This document shows positions 8,811 through 17,414 of a stretch of DNA of 64,000 nt, piece by piece. The DNA is taken from assembly GCA_016713665.1 (NCBI GenBank), contig JADJOR010000009.1:310001-374000 (forward strand). Reading direction: 5' to 3'. The notes below the pieces were generated by a model. The model did no database searches and was not told the DNA's origin. It was given only the letters and a program-made list of their open reading frames with translations. The DNA comes from Deltaproteobacteria bacterium (GTDB lineage: Bacteria; Myxococcota_A; UBA9160; UBA4427). The first letter of the stretch is position 1, and every line of letters begins with the position of its first letter. Made by a program: the position numbers and the translations under genes.

Positions 8811-9992
8811 TCAGCCGCGCTCGGGCTCTAGCCCGAAGCGCTGCATGTAGGGCCCGAAGGATTCGCGGACGGCGGCAGGATCGACGCCGAACTCCTCGGG
8901 CGAATAGCGGTGGATCCCGTGCTTGTCCTTGGGGTTGTCGGCGATGAAGAGCTTCATGCGTCGCCGGGCTTCTTCCGTCAGCGGGAGGCCGAACGCGCGG
9001 TAGATCTTCTCGACCTCGCCCATCTGGTCGCTCACGAAGTCCTGGAAGTACATGTCGTAGAACTGCGCGCGCGCAGCGACCGGCCGCGTCCGGACCTCGA
9101 TCGCGTGCTCGAGGACGCGCTTGATGCGCGCCGTCCAGTCCCGGGCGATCTCCTTCGGATCGATCGTCTGGCTCCCGAGCGAGCGGACGAGCGCCGTGAG
9201 GCTCGCATACGAGGTCATCGTCTTCACCGGATCACGATGCGTGAACACGATCCGCGCGTCGGGGTAGCGGGCCAGCAGATGCTCGAGGCCCCACATGTGG
9301 GCGCCCGTCTTCAGGACCCAGCGATCGCGCTTCACGCGCCACTGCAGATGCTGGAGCTGCTGCTCGTGAAAGGCGTAGACGGGGGCGAAGTCGGCCTGCG
9401 TGTCGACCCAGTCCTGATAGGCGGTCACCCGGAACTGGTTGTGGAAGAGGGCCGAGACCATCGAGTCGGCCATGATGGTCACGCATTCCTGGGAGAGCCG
9501 GGCGCCCATCGGATGCATCGCCTTGAAGGCGGGAATCTGGGCGTCGACGCCGGGGAAGGTCGCGTCGCAGGCCTCGATCCGCGGGTCGGTCTCGAAGGTC
9601 GCGGGCTCGGGCGGCGGCGACGGAAACATGACCTCCCAGGTCAGCGGGGCGCGGCTGTCGGGATCCTGGGCGAGCAGGTCGTGGAGGATCGTCGAGCCCG
9701 TTCGCGGCATGCCGACGACGACGATGGGGGCGACGATCTTCTCGCGCGCGATCTCCGGATGGCGCTTGCGATCGCCGAGGTAGTCGAGGCGGTTCTTCGC
9801 GGAGTTGAGGATCCGCTCGCGGGCGATCATGCGGCCGATCGGCGTCAGGAACGCGTCGCGCTCGAGCGAGTCGACGAGGCGCTCGAGGCCCTGCATGAAC
9901 TGCGGCTCGCCGAAGTCGCTGCGCCCGCCGGCGCGACGGCTCGCCTCGGCGAGCAGGTCGTCGATCTCGAGACTCGGGAGCGCATTCGTCAT
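8811..9992 (-). CDS. Sulfotransferase family protein
   Basis: A 393-residue PAPS-dependent sulfotransferase-like protein (Sulfotransfer_3 type). The 5'-phosphosulfate-binding loop is visible as GMPRTGSTILHDLLAQ, and a 3'-phosphate-binding-type segment occurs later (IVFTHRDPVKTMTSY). ATG 9992 is chosen because it follows AGAGGA at suitable spacing; the open frame continues upstream but that extension overlaps the preceding SDR and looks non-coding. Such enzymes are abundant in deltaproteobacterial and actinobacterial genomes alongside SDR and luciferase-like genes. They would conjugate sulfate to a hydroxylated lipid, sterol or xenobiotic. The acceptor is unknown. Confidence 0.85.
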   Translation of the reverse strand: MTNALPSLEIDDLLAEASRRAGGRSDFGEPQFMQGLERLVDSLERDAFLTPIGRMIARERILNSAKNRLDYLGDRKRHPEIAREKIVAPIVVVGMPRTGSTILHDLLAQDPDSRAPLTWEVMFPSPPPEPATFETDPRIEACDATFPGVDAQIPAFKAMHPMGARLSQECVTIMADSMVSALFHNQFRVTAYQDWVDTQADFAPVYAFHEQQLQHLQWRVKRDRWVLKTGAHMWGLEHLLARYPDARIVFTHRDPVKTMTSYASLTALVRSLGSQTIDPKEIARDWTARIKRVLEHAIEVRTRPVAARAQFYDMYFQDFVSDQMGEVEKIYRAFGLPLTEEARRRMKLFIADNPKDKHGIHRYSPEEFGVDPAAVRESFGPYMQRFGLEPERG

Positions 9993-10087
9993 CGTCGTTT
10001 CGTCCTCTGCGTCTGCTCGCGTCGAATGGTGTTCGACCCGCGTTCGTCCCGATCCCGGCCCGCTCCGCGGCTCTCGCCCCCGTCCGC

Positions 10088-10831
10088 TCAGACGTTGCGA
10101 TAGACGCCGCCGTTGACGGAGAGGATCTGGCCGGTGACCCAGCTCGCTTCGTCGGAGGCGAAGTAGACGACGGCGGGGCCGACGTCCTTCGGCACGCCGT
10201 GGCGGCCGAGCGGCGTGCCCTTCGGCGGGCCCATGTCCCAGTCGCCGGGGATCATGCCGAGGGAGACGGTGTTCACCGTGACCTGCGCCGGCCCGACCTC
10301 GCAGGCGAGCGAGCGCTGGAAGCCCATCGCCGCGGCCTTGCCGCCGCTGTAGACCGACATGCCCATCGCGAGGCCCTGACGGCCGGCGTCGGAGGCGATC
10401 GTGATGATCCGCCCGAAGCGCCGCTGGCACATGCCCGGCAGCACGGCGTGGATGCCGTTCAGGACGCCGTAGAAGTTGATGTCGACGTATTTCTTCCAGT
10501 CGCTCGGATCCATGTCGACGAACTGCGTCGGGATCGCGCGGGTCGCGCCGCTGTTGCCCGCGTTTGAGACGAGGATGTCGACCGGGCCGAGCGCCGCCTC
10601 GGTCTCGCGGACCATCGCCTCGACCGCCTCGAGATCCGTCACGTCCCCCGGCACCGCGATCGCCCGTCCGCCGCTCTTCACGATCGACTCGGCGACGTCC
10701 CGCGCCCGCGCCCCGATGAGATCGTTGACCGCGACCGCCGCACCCTGCCCGGCGAGCGCCTCGGCGATCGCGCGTCCCACGTGCTGCCCCGCGCCCGTCA
10801 CGAAGGCCGTCCTGCTGCTCAGATCGAACAT
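10088..10831 (-). CDS. SDR family oxidoreductase
   Basis: A classical SDR of 247 residues starting at ATG 10831 after GGGAG. It shows TGAGQHVGRAIAE for cofactor binding, SNAG, an active-site serine in ITIASDAG, and SVYSGGKAA containing the YxxxK pair. The C-terminus ends in VTGQILSVNGGVYRNV, a standard FabG-like ending. It is a close paralogue of the SDR at 37359: both begin MFDLS-RTA-VTGAGQ-VG and share QGA-VAVNDL, suggesting duplication and use on related substrates. It is codirectional with the flanking luciferase-like and sulfotransferase genes. Confidence 0.87.
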   Translation of the reverse strand: MFDLSSRTAFVTGAGQHVGRAIAEALAGQGAAVAVNDLIGARARDVAESIVKSGGRAIAVPGDVTDLEAVEAMVRETEAALGPVDILVSNAGNSGATRAIPTQFVDMDPSDWKKYVDINFYGVLNGIHAVLPGMCQRRFGRIITIASDAGRQGLAMGMSVYSGGKAAAMGFQRSLACEVGPAQVTVNTVSLGMIPGDWDMGPPKGTPLGRHGVPKDVGPAVVYFASDEASWVTGQILSVNGGVYRNV

Positions 10832-10932
10832 GCTGGCACTCCCGTAGTCCCGGGTCGCATGGGTGCTCGCCGGGCGAAATCCGATCTCCTGCCCAATCGC
10901 GCTCCTGCGCCGCGCCGCTCGCGCCGCCCCGC

Positions 10933-11919
10933 CTAACCCTGCAGGTCCCGCACGTGCGGCCACACCTCGCGCTCGAAGAGCCGGAGCCCCTGCCACGCGA
11001 GCGCCGGGTCGAGACCGCCGAGGAGCGGGGTCGTGATGAAGGTCCGGTCGCGGCCGAGCTCGCGGATCATGCGGATCGCCTCCTCCGGCCGCAGGCAGAG
11101 ATAGCTCCCGCTCTTGCGCAGGTCATCGGGGTTCACGCCCTTCGCGAAGGGCCCGGCCGGGCGTCCGTAGGCCTCGGTCGTCCACTTCGAGTAGGACTCG
11201 ACGACGTGCTTCGCGTGCGGCGCGATCTTCGCCCAGTCGCCGTCGGGATCGTTCGTCACGTGGGTATAGATGGGCCCCAGGGCCTTGAAGCGCTCGCCGG
11301 GATCGGGCTTGCCGAGGTCGAGGCAGGCCTGGCGGTAGATCTTCCAGTTCTCGCCGGCGGGCGGATAGAAGCCGTCGGCGATCCGGGCCGCGCGCTTCGC
11401 GACGGCGGGATGGGTTCCGCCGAGCAGCAGCTTCGGCGGCGGGTTCGGGATCGGGCGGACGGTGATGCTGCGGCCTTGATAGTCGAAGGTCTCGCCGGTC
11501 CAGGCGCGCTTCAGGACCTCGATCGCGTTCATGTAGAGCGCTTTGCGATCCTCGCGCCGCTTGCCGAACATCTGGAACTCGTAGGGGACGTAGCCCGCGC
11601 CGATCACGACCTCGAGCCGCCCGTCGCAGATGTACTGGAGCACTGCGAGATCCTCGGCGAGCTTGACCGGCTCGTAGAGCGGCGCGAGCAGCACGTTCGG
11701 CCGGATCGTGATCCGCTTCGTACGCGCCCCGATCGCGGCGGCCATCGGGATCGGCGACGGGAGATAGCCGTCGTCGGAGGCGTGGTGCTCGCCGAGGCCG
11801 ATGTAGTCGAAGCCGACGTCGTCGGCCCAGGCGCACAGATCGAGGGTCGCGGCGTAGATCTCCCGCGTGGGCGTGCCGAAGGCGGGGGCGCGCAGGTCGA
11901 AGCAGAGCACGAATTCCAC
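10933..11919 (-). CDS. LLM class flavin/F420-dependent oxidoreductase
   Basis: A luciferase-like monooxygenase-superfamily protein of 328 residues. It contains GLGEHHASDDGYLPSP near residue 40 and an IGAGYVPYEFQMFG segment typical of the TIM-barrel core. The start is GTG 11919 (VEFVLCFDLRAPAFG) preceded by GAGGAG. LLM proteins use F420H2 or FMNH2, and sequence alone does not fix the cofactor. Four members occur in this window (also 14062, 34967 and 48023), so this lineage relies strongly on them. It lies in the catabolic run between the SDR and the dehalogenase genes. Confidence 0.83.
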   Translation of the reverse strand: MEFVLCFDLRAPAFGTPTREIYAATLDLCAWADDVGFDYIGLGEHHASDDGYLPSPIPMAAAIGARTKRITIRPNVLLAPLYEPVKLAEDLAVLQYICDGRLEVVIGAGYVPYEFQMFGKRREDRKALYMNAIEVLKRAWTGETFDYQGRSITVRPIPNPPPKLLLGGTHPAVAKRAARIADGFYPPAGENWKIYRQACLDLGKPDPGERFKALGPIYTHVTNDPDGDWAKIAPHAKHVVESYSKWTTEAYGRPAGPFAKGVNPDDLRKSGSYLCLRPEEAIRMIRELGRDRTFITTPLLGGLDPALAWQGLRLFEREVWPHVRDLQG

Positions 11920-12004
11920 GAGCGGGACTCCTCTCCAGCGCTGGGGGCCGAGGCCGATCGGCGGGGGCCGGCAGGCGAGCGGCGAACGATCGAGCGCCGC
12001 GACG

Positions 12005-13090
12005 TTAGCCCGTCGCCGCGATCCAGTCCGCGATGATGCGAGCCGCCTCGGCCCCGTTGTCCTCCTGCCAGAAATGCCCCGCGCGGGCCTGGATCTGATG
12101 GGGTTGACCGCGGGCGCCGGGGACGCGCTCCACGAAGATCTCCTCCCAGCCGCGCGTCGCCGGGTCCGAGTCGGAGAAGAGCGTCAGGAAGGGACGGTCG
12201 AAGCGGGCGAGGGCCTGCCAGGTCTCGAGGTTGATCTGGCAACCGACGTCGGAGGCCGTGACCGGGATCAGGACCGAGAACTGGCGCATGCCCGCCTTGT
12301 GCCACTCGGTCGGGAAGGGCGCATCGTAGGCGGCGAGCTCTTCCTTCGAGACCCCGCGCACCGTCGAGCCCGCGATCGACGGGCTCGCGTCGAAGTCGAC
12401 GAGGCGATGGGTCGTGTGCATCCAGTCGAGCAGCCGCGTGTCGACGGTCGAGGTGTGGTCGCCGCTCGCGTGGGCGGCCCAGTCGATGCGGCCGGCGAGT
12501 GCGGGCTCGGCGGTGTGGAGCATCGTATTCCCGGCGACGACCCGGGCGAAGCGGTCCATCTCCTTCGCGAGGACGCCCATCCCGATCGGGCCGCCCCAGT
12601 CCTGGCCGATCAGCGTGATCTCGCGCAGGTCGAGGCCGACGACGAGCTCTCGGACCCACTCGATGTGGCTCGCGAACGAATACTGCGAGGCCTTCGTCAG
12701 CTTGTCGGAGCGCCCGAAGCCGATCAGGTCGACGGCGATCGCGCGCAGTCCGGCGGCGGCGAACACGGGAATCATCTTGCGGTAGAGATAGGACCAGGAC
12801 GGCTCGCCGTGGATCATGAGGACGACGGGGGCCGACTTCGGATCGCCGCTGGCCGGCCCTTCATCGACGTAGTGCATGCGCAGGCGTCCCTTCGCATGGG
12901 GATTCCCGACCTCGACATAATGCGGCGCGAACGGATAGCCGGGGAGGTTGCGGAAGCGCGCGTCGGCGGTGCGCACGACGGGCGGAATGGGCGGTCCCTC
13001 GGTGGGAATGCGAACGGTCTTGCGCGTGGAGCGGCGGGTCGAGAGGGCATTCGTCGTCTTCGTCTTCTTCGCCGCCCGCTTCTTCTTCAT
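12005..13090 (-). CDS. Haloalkane dehalogenase-like alpha/beta hydrolase
   Basis: A 361-residue alpha/beta-hydrolase closely patterned on haloalkane dehalogenases such as DhlA. The oxyanion region HGEPSWSYLYRKMIPVF starts at residue 94, followed by DLIGFGRSDK. The nucleophile lies in GQDWGG (Asp164, with halide-binding Trp165), and the catalytic His339 in AGHFWQED. These enzymes hydrolyse carbon-halogen bonds to an alcohol plus halide. The first ~28 residues are an unusual Lys/Arg/Thr-rich tail before the conserved core. The start ATG 13090 overlaps the stop of the upstream BKACE gene by 4 bp. An epoxide or ester hydrolase is possible, but the Asp-Trp nucleophile elbow argues for dehalogenase ancestry. 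Confidence 0.82.
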   Translation of the reverse strand: MKKKRAAKKTKTTNALSTRRSTRKTVRIPTEGPPIPPVVRTADARFRNLPGYPFAPHYVEVGNPHAKGRLRMHYVDEGPASGDPKSAPVVLMIHGEPSWSYLYRKMIPVFAAAGLRAIAVDLIGFGRSDKLTKASQYSFASHIEWVRELVVGLDLREITLIGQDWGGPIGMGVLAKEMDRFARVVAGNTMLHTAEPALAGRIDWAAHASGDHTSTVDTRLLDWMHTTHRLVDFDASPSIAGSTVRGVSKEELAAYDAPFPTEWHKAGMRQFSVLIPVTASDVGCQINLETWQALARFDRPFLTLFSDSDPATRGWEEIFVERVPGARGQPHQIQARAGHFWQEDNGAEAARIIADWIAATG

Positions 13091-13992
13091 CCCCGTCTCC
13101 GGCGTGCCGACGCCGGCACCTTCATCAGATCCGCCGCCTGCGCCCCGCGCGCGAGCGGCCGCCCGACTTCGCGGCAGAGCTTCGCCGCGCGCTCGAGGAT
13201 CTCGACGTTGGTCGGCTGACCAGGCCCGGCGTAGTCCTCGAGCCCGACGCGCAGATGGCCGCCGCGCTCGAGGGCGAGCCCCGCGACGTCGCTCGCGAGC
13301 AGATCGCCGCCCGGGATCGCGATCGACCAGGGCAGCGGACAGCCCTCGAGCATCTCGAGATAGGCGTCGAGGGCCTTCTCCGTCGCCGGGATCCCGAAGC
13401 TCGCGAAGGGCGAGCCGAAGAAGATCTTGACGATGCCGCCGTGGCGGGCGCGGCCCGCCCGGATGTAGGCCGCCGCCGTCCGCATGAAGCTCCCGTCGAA
13501 GATCGAGAAGTTGATCGGCACCGCGAGCGTGTCGCACGTCTCGATCATGTGGCGCACGTCGGCGTTCGAGTTCTGGTAGATCGTGTCGTGGGTCGAGGGC
13601 TGGCCGTCGGCGTCGAAGGTCCCGATGTTGACCGAGCCCGGATCGACGATCCCCATCGTGAGGCAGCCCGCCCGGGCGATCGCCGGCAGATGCCCGTAGC
13701 GCTGCTCGATCGTGGTATGCGGCCCGCCCCCCGTCATCGTCGGATACAGGAAGACGTCCGGATGCTTCGCGAGCACCGGCCGCCACGCCTCGACGTAGGG
13801 CGCCGGCGAATGGGCCGCCGTGACGCCGTCGAAGATCGGATCGTCGGTGTGGTTGTGGACGAGGGCGGCGCCGACGTCGATGCAGGCGAGGGCGTCGGCG
13901 GTGATCTCGGCGGGGGTGCGCGGGACGTTCGGGTTGCGGGCTTTCGTCGTCGTGCCGTTGATGGCGGCTTCGAGGATCACGGGGGTCGGCAT
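13087..13992 (-). CDS. BKACE family beta-keto-acid cleavage enzyme (DUF849)
   Basis: A 301-residue member of the DUF849/BKACE family. These zinc enzymes condense a beta-keto acid with acetyl-CoA, giving acetoacetate and a new acyl-CoA. The zinc-binding HNHTDDP motif is present near residue 46, together with the strand motifs LYPTMTGGG and RVGLEDYAGPGQPTN, which contain the conserved Arg and Glu. ATG 13992 is chosen because GGAGG precedes it by 5 nt. The 3' end overlaps the dehalogenase start (ATGA). BKACE specificity varies widely (dehydrocarnitine, 3-keto-5-aminohexanoate and others) and is not predictable here. Confidence 0.85.
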   Translation of the reverse strand: MPTPVILEAAINGTTTKARNPNVPRTPAEITADALACIDVGAALVHNHTDDPIFDGVTAAHSPAPYVEAWRPVLAKHPDVFLYPTMTGGGPHTTIEQRYGHLPAIARAGCLTMGIVDPGSVNIGTFDADGQPSTHDTIYQNSNADVRHMIETCDTLAVPINFSIFDGSFMRTAAAYIRAGRARHGGIVKIFFGSPFASFGIPATEKALDAYLEMLEGCPLPWSIAIPGGDLLASDVAGLALERGGHLRVGLEDYAGPGQPTNVEILERAAKLCREVGRPLARGAQAADLMKVPASARRRRG

Positions 13993-14061
13993 GGGGGCCT
14001 CCGAGGAGGAGAGTGGATCGAGGCTTCGGAATGGGTCGAACGGCGCCATCGCGAGAACGTG

Positions 14062-14931
14062 CTAGGTGCTCGAGCCCACCCCGAACCGCCTCGCAAACCC
14101 CGCCATCTCCTCGAGCTTCTCCGCGAGCGAGGTCTTCGTCGCCTTGAGCCCGTCCGTCCACGGCGGCTTGAGATAGTCGGTGACCCCCCATTTCCGCAGC
14201 TGATCGAGCCGCTCCGGCGTCGGCTCCGTCGTGCCGACGACCATGCGCCAGCCTTCGAGGGGAAGGCCCGAGTCGATGCGCGCCTGCCGTGCGCCCATCA
14301 CCTTGACCTCGACCTCGTCCCAGGGATAGATCGCGCCTTCCCAGCCGTCGAAGCGCGCGGCGCGCTTGAAGGCGGCAGGGGAGACGCCGCCGACGTAGAT
14401 CGGGACCTTCGCGACGGGCGTCGGCAGCATGCGGATGCGGGGGAAGTCGTAGTACTTGCCGTGGTGCTCGACCATCTCGCCGGTCCAGAGCTTCTGCAGG
14501 ACCTCGAGCTGCTCGTCGACGTGTTTGCCGCGCTCGTGGAAGGGTTGCCCGCTGAGGCCGAACTCGAGCTTCTGCCAGCCGACGCCGACGCCGAGATGGA
14601 TGCGGCCGCGGGACCAGACGGAGGCGGTGCTGATCGCCTTCGCCGCGGTGAAGGCGTCGCGGATCGGCAGGATGTAGACGGTCGTCAGGAACTGGAGCGT
14701 CGTCGTCATGCCGGCCAGCACCGGGAACGTCACCCACGGATCCGGCCACGGGACGTCGTGCTGCCAGGGCGTCACGCCGTCCTTCGCGATCTCGTAGCGG
14801 TCGACCTGGGTCTCGGCGGTGACCCAGTGGTCGCCGAGGGAGATGCCGTAGAAGCCGAGGGCCTCGGCGTGACGCGCGAGGATCGGGAGCTCGTCGAGGG
14901 GCGTGTAGCCCATGCCGTGCCAGAAACGCAT
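14062..14931 (-). CDS. LLM class F420-dependent oxidoreductase
   Basis: A luciferase-like protein of 289 residues starting at ATG 14931, preceded by AGGAG. Core features are GISLGDHWVTAE (residues ~30-41), TTVYILPIRDAFTAAKAI, and LGVGVGWQKLEFGLSG, the classic phosphate-binding glycine loop of F420-dependent LLM proteins. The C-terminus (TDYLKPPWTDGLKATKTSL) resembles a TIGR03619-like subgroup common in mycobacteria. It lies 70 bp from the BKACE gene and 38 bp from the nitronate-monooxygenase-family gene, all codirectional. It probably performs a hydride-transfer step in the same pathway. The cofactor is inferred. Confidence 0.83.
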   Translation of the reverse strand: MRFWHGMGYTPLDELPILARHAEALGFYGISLGDHWVTAETQVDRYEIAKDGVTPWQHDVPWPDPWVTFPVLAGMTTTLQFLTTVYILPIRDAFTAAKAISTASVWSRGRIHLGVGVGWQKLEFGLSGQPFHERGKHVDEQLEVLQKLWTGEMVEHHGKYYDFPRIRMLPTPVAKVPIYVGGVSPAAFKRAARFDGWEGAIYPWDEVEVKVMGARQARIDSGLPLEGWRMVVGTTEPTPERLDQLRKWGVTDYLKPPWTDGLKATKTSLAEKLEEMAGFARRFGVGSST

Positions 14932-14969
14932 CGAGAAGGACTCCTGTGGATCGGATCGCCGGTATTTTG

Positions 14970-16094
14970 TTATTCGCGGCCGGAGATCCGGTCGAGACGG
15001 TCGAGGGTGTCGGCGTATTCGGAGACGAGCTCCTGCATGACGGTGCGCACCGACTTGACGTGGTTCATCGAGCCGACGATCTGGCCGACGAAGTAGTTGG
15101 CGAGCTCGGCCGCGCCCTTCGATTTGTGGGCCGTCCGCGAGATGCGCGCCTGGGCCTCGCGGACGAGGCGCGGCTGGAGCGGCATCGGGAGCGGCTTCGG
15201 ATTCGCGGGATCGTCCCAGGCCTCCGTCCAGGCGCTCTTCAGCTGGCGCGCGGGCTTGCCGGTCAGGGAGCGGCTGCGGACGGTGTCCGAGGAGCTCGCC
15301 TTCAGGAATTTCTGCTTGACGACGGGATGGGTCTCGGCCTCCTCGGTCGTCAGCCAGAGGGAACCGAGCCAGACGCCCTGGGCGCCTAATGCCAGGGCCG
15401 CCGCGATCTGGCGGCCGCTGCCGATGCCGCCGGCGGCGAGGACCGGGACCGGAGCGACCGCGTCGACGACCTCGGGGACGAGCACCATCGTCGCGACCTC
15501 GCCCGTGTGTCCGCCCGCCTCGTAGCCCTGGGCGACGATGATGTCGGCGCCGGCTTCGGCGTGGCGCTTCGCGTGCTCGACGGTGCCGGCCAGCGCCGCG
15601 ACCTTGACGCCCCGGGCGCGGCCCTGCTCGATCATCCAGGCGGGCGGCGGACCCAGCGCGCTCGCGATCAGCTTGATGTCGTACTCGAAGAGCAGCTCGA
15701 TCACCTCGCGTTGCTTGTCGAGGCCGACCATCAGCTCGCCGCGCAGCTCGGTGTCGGGGGCCAGCGGGGGGACGTCGTAGCGGGCGAGCAGGTCGTCGAC
15801 GAAGCGGCGGTGTTCGGCGGGAATGCGCGCGTCGAGCTCGCTCGCGCCGAAGCCGCCCGCGCGGTCGCTGCCGACGAATTTGGTCGGGAGCAGCAGGTCG
15901 ACGCCGTAGGGCTTGCCGCCGACCTCCTTCTCGATCCACTCGAGCTCGGCGCGCAGGCCCTTGGGCGAGTGGGCGGCGACGCCGAGGATGCCCATGCCGC
16001 CGGCCTTCGTGACGGCGGCGGCGACGTCGCGGCAGTGGGTGAACGCGAAGATCGGGAACTCGAGGCCGAGCTCGCGGGCGAGCGGGGTATCCAT
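14970..16094 (-). CDS. Nitronate monooxygenase family (2-nitropropane dioxygenase-like) flavoprotein
   Basis: This 374-residue FMN-binding TIM-barrel protein belongs to the nitronate monooxygenase/2-nitropropane dioxygenase superfamily. It shows FAFTHCRDVAAAVTKAGGMG at the N-terminus, GYEAGGHTG (conserved active-site His region) and LAAGGIGSGRQIAAALALGA (FMN phosphate binding). Members oxidise nitronates or act as enoyl reductases or quinone reductases. It is the first gene of the ten-gene minus-strand run and is divergent from the GST gene, with a 91-bp intergenic region that presumably holds both promoters. Confidence 0.82.
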   Translation of the reverse strand: MDTPLARELGLEFPIFAFTHCRDVAAAVTKAGGMGILGVAAHSPKGLRAELEWIEKEVGGKPYGVDLLLPTKFVGSDRAGGFGASELDARIPAEHRRFVDDLLARYDVPPLAPDTELRGELMVGLDKQREVIELLFEYDIKLIASALGPPPAWMIEQGRARGVKVAALAGTVEHAKRHAEAGADIIVAQGYEAGGHTGEVATMVLVPEVVDAVAPVPVLAAGGIGSGRQIAAALALGAQGVWLGSLWLTTEEAETHPVVKQKFLKASSSDTVRSRSLTGKPARQLKSAWTEAWDDPANPKPLPMPLQPRLVREAQARISRTAHKSKGAAELANYFVGQIVGSMNHVKSVRTVMQELVSEYADTLDRLDRISGRE

Positions 16095-16185
16095 GGCTTC
16101 TCCTCGCGCGGGGGCGTGCGGGACCGGGGTTTCCGTCCCCGTCGACTATGGCATTCTCGGGCGCGGCTGACCAAGGAGACGAAAC

Positions 16186-16893
16186 ATGACCCTGATCCTC
16201 TACGGCGCCCCGCTCTCGCCCTTCGTCCGCAAGGCCGAGGTCGTGATGCGCGAGAAGGGGATCGCCTTCGAGTCGGAGTCGGTGAACATCCTGCCGATGC
16301 CCGACTGGTTCAAGGCGATCAGCCCGGCGCGGCGGATCCCGGTCCTGCGCGACACGTCGATCGGAACGGAGGGTCGCGCGGGCACGCTCCCGGATTCGTC
16401 GGCGATCTGCGCCTTCCTCGAGAAGAAGCAGCCGAATCCGTCGCTCTACCCGAGCGAGCCCTTCGCCCACGGTCGCGCCATCTGGCTCGAGGAGTGGGCC
16501 GACAGCGAGCTCGCCTCGGTGATCGGCCTCGGCATCTTCCGCCCCCTCATGTTCCCGCGCTTTCAGGGCAAGCCACCCGAGGTCGAGGCCGCGAAGGCGA
16601 CCTGGCACGACAAGCTGCCCCGCCTCTTCGACTATCTCGAGGAAGAGCTCGAGGGCGCCGGCGCCGCGAAGCCCGAGGACGCGCGCCATCTGCTCGGCGG
16701 CACGCTCTCGATCGCCGACGTCGCGATCGGCGTCCAGCTGGCCCAGCTCGAGATGGTCGCGGGCCTCCCCGACGTCCGCCGCTGGCCCCGCGCCGTGACC
16801 TACGCCGAGCGCCTGATGGCCCGCCCGAGCTTTGCGCCCAATCTCGCGATCTGCCGGAAGATCATCAAGGAGCGCGTCAACCTCGCGAAGTGA
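16186..16893 (+). CDS. Glutathione S-transferase family protein
   Basis: A GST-like protein of 235 residues. The N-terminal thioredoxin fold begins LILYGAPLSPFVRKAEVVMR and contains the cis-Pro context RRIPVLRD and PDSSAICAFLE (glutathione gamma-glutamyl contact). A helical C-terminal domain contains SIADVAIGVQLAQLEM. AAGGAG lies 7 nt before ATG 16186. It probably conjugates or dehalogenates an electrophilic intermediate using glutathione, which would fit the divergently arranged cluster containing a haloalkane-dehalogenase-like gene. That link is inference. Confidence 0.85.
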   Translation: MTLILYGAPLSPFVRKAEVVMREKGIAFESESVNILPMPDWFKAISPARRIPVLRDTSIGTEGRAGTLPDSSAICAFLEKKQPNPSLYPSEPFAHGRAIWLEEWADSELASVIGLGIFRPLMFPRFQGKPPEVEAAKATWHDKLPRLFDYLEEELEGAGAAKPEDARHLLGGTLSIADVAIGVQLAQLEMVAGLPDVRRWPRAVTYAERLMARPSFAPNLAICRKIIKERVNLAK

Positions 16894-16942
16894 GTCGCGC
16901 GCGGCGGGCGGGGCGTGGGTGCGATGCCGTGCCAGGTGCCGC

Positions 16943-17058
16943 GGTCGTGGGGCGCGGGGCGCTCGGTGTCGGACCGGACGCGTCGGGACCGCTGACCAGA
17001 GATGCGGCGCCGTGCGGCGCGCCGGTCACTCCGATTTCGCACCCCACGCCCCACGACC
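16943..17058. repeat. Inverted repeat, 12 bp perfect, possible MITE-like remnant
   Basis: GGTCGTGGGGCG at 16943-16954 is the exact reverse complement of CGCCCCACGACC at 17047-17058. Pairing extends inward another eight bases with two mismatches, giving arms of about 20 bp around ~90 bp. Just outside the left arm is GTGCCAGGTGCC, the same 12-mer that begins the repeat copy at 32763, so this may be a degenerate relative of that element. Confidence 0.5.
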
Positions 17059-17183
17059 CCGTCACTCGGGACGCCGTCGGATCCGGACCCCACTCATCGC
17101 AGTAGCGGGCCTCGGGACGAATACGGCGCAGTCCCCCGTACTCGAGTGCTCGACACGCGATTGCCTTGCCGAAAACCGCAAAC

Positions 17184-17328
17184 GCCCCGAGTGCCCCGGC
17201 CGGACGCGGCCTGGCGCGAGATTGAGAACGGCACGCGCAGCAAGGCGCGCAGCGCAGCCGACCGGTCCCTCGACGCGTGCCGGACGAAGCCCGAGTGCCA
17301 GGTCGCGTCCGGCCGGGGCACCTGGCAC
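17184..17328 (+). repeat. 145-bp interspersed repeat, copy A
   Basis: This segment is nearly identical (by eye roughly 90% or more) to the reverse complement of 32763-32907. Its ends are inverted repeats of 25 bp: 17191-17215 (starts GTGCCCCGGCCGGACGCG) against 17297-17321, with one mismatch. It has no coding capacity of its own. Short size, terminal inverted repeats and intergenic location fit a MITE or a large REP-like palindromic element. No target-site duplication was identified. Confidence 0.75.
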
Positions 17329-17414
17329 GACCGCCATTCCGACCCGCGGACCGCTTGCTAGAGTGCCCAAGAACAGAAAGAACTCCGCCCCAGCCCCCTC
17401 CCGAGGACCCGTTG

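Larger units (their letters stand above)
16894..17414. other. 520-bp intergenic region rich in inverted repeats
   Basis: No convincing gene is seen between the GST and P450 genes. The stretch holds a 12-bp perfect inverted repeat (16943-16954 with 17047-17058) and one copy of the 145-bp repeat element (17184-17328). Open frames on both strands are Arg/Pro/Gly-rich with no ribosome binding site and look like GC artefacts. The last ~30 bp before 17415 supply the GAGGA ribosome-binding site for the P450 gene. Confidence 0.6.

Noticed and set aside
8811..10430. Longer sulfotransferase gene beginning within the upstream SDR
   Set aside because: The extra N-terminal part overlaps the SDR coding sequence and has no sulfotransferase similarity; ATG 9992 has a ribosome-binding site.
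12005..14749. 914-codon minus-strand frame covering the dehalogenase and beyond
   Set aside because: Its upstream two-thirds are the wrong frame of the BKACE and LLM genes; only 12005-13090 has dehalogenase motifs, with a good ATG overlapping the BKACE stop.
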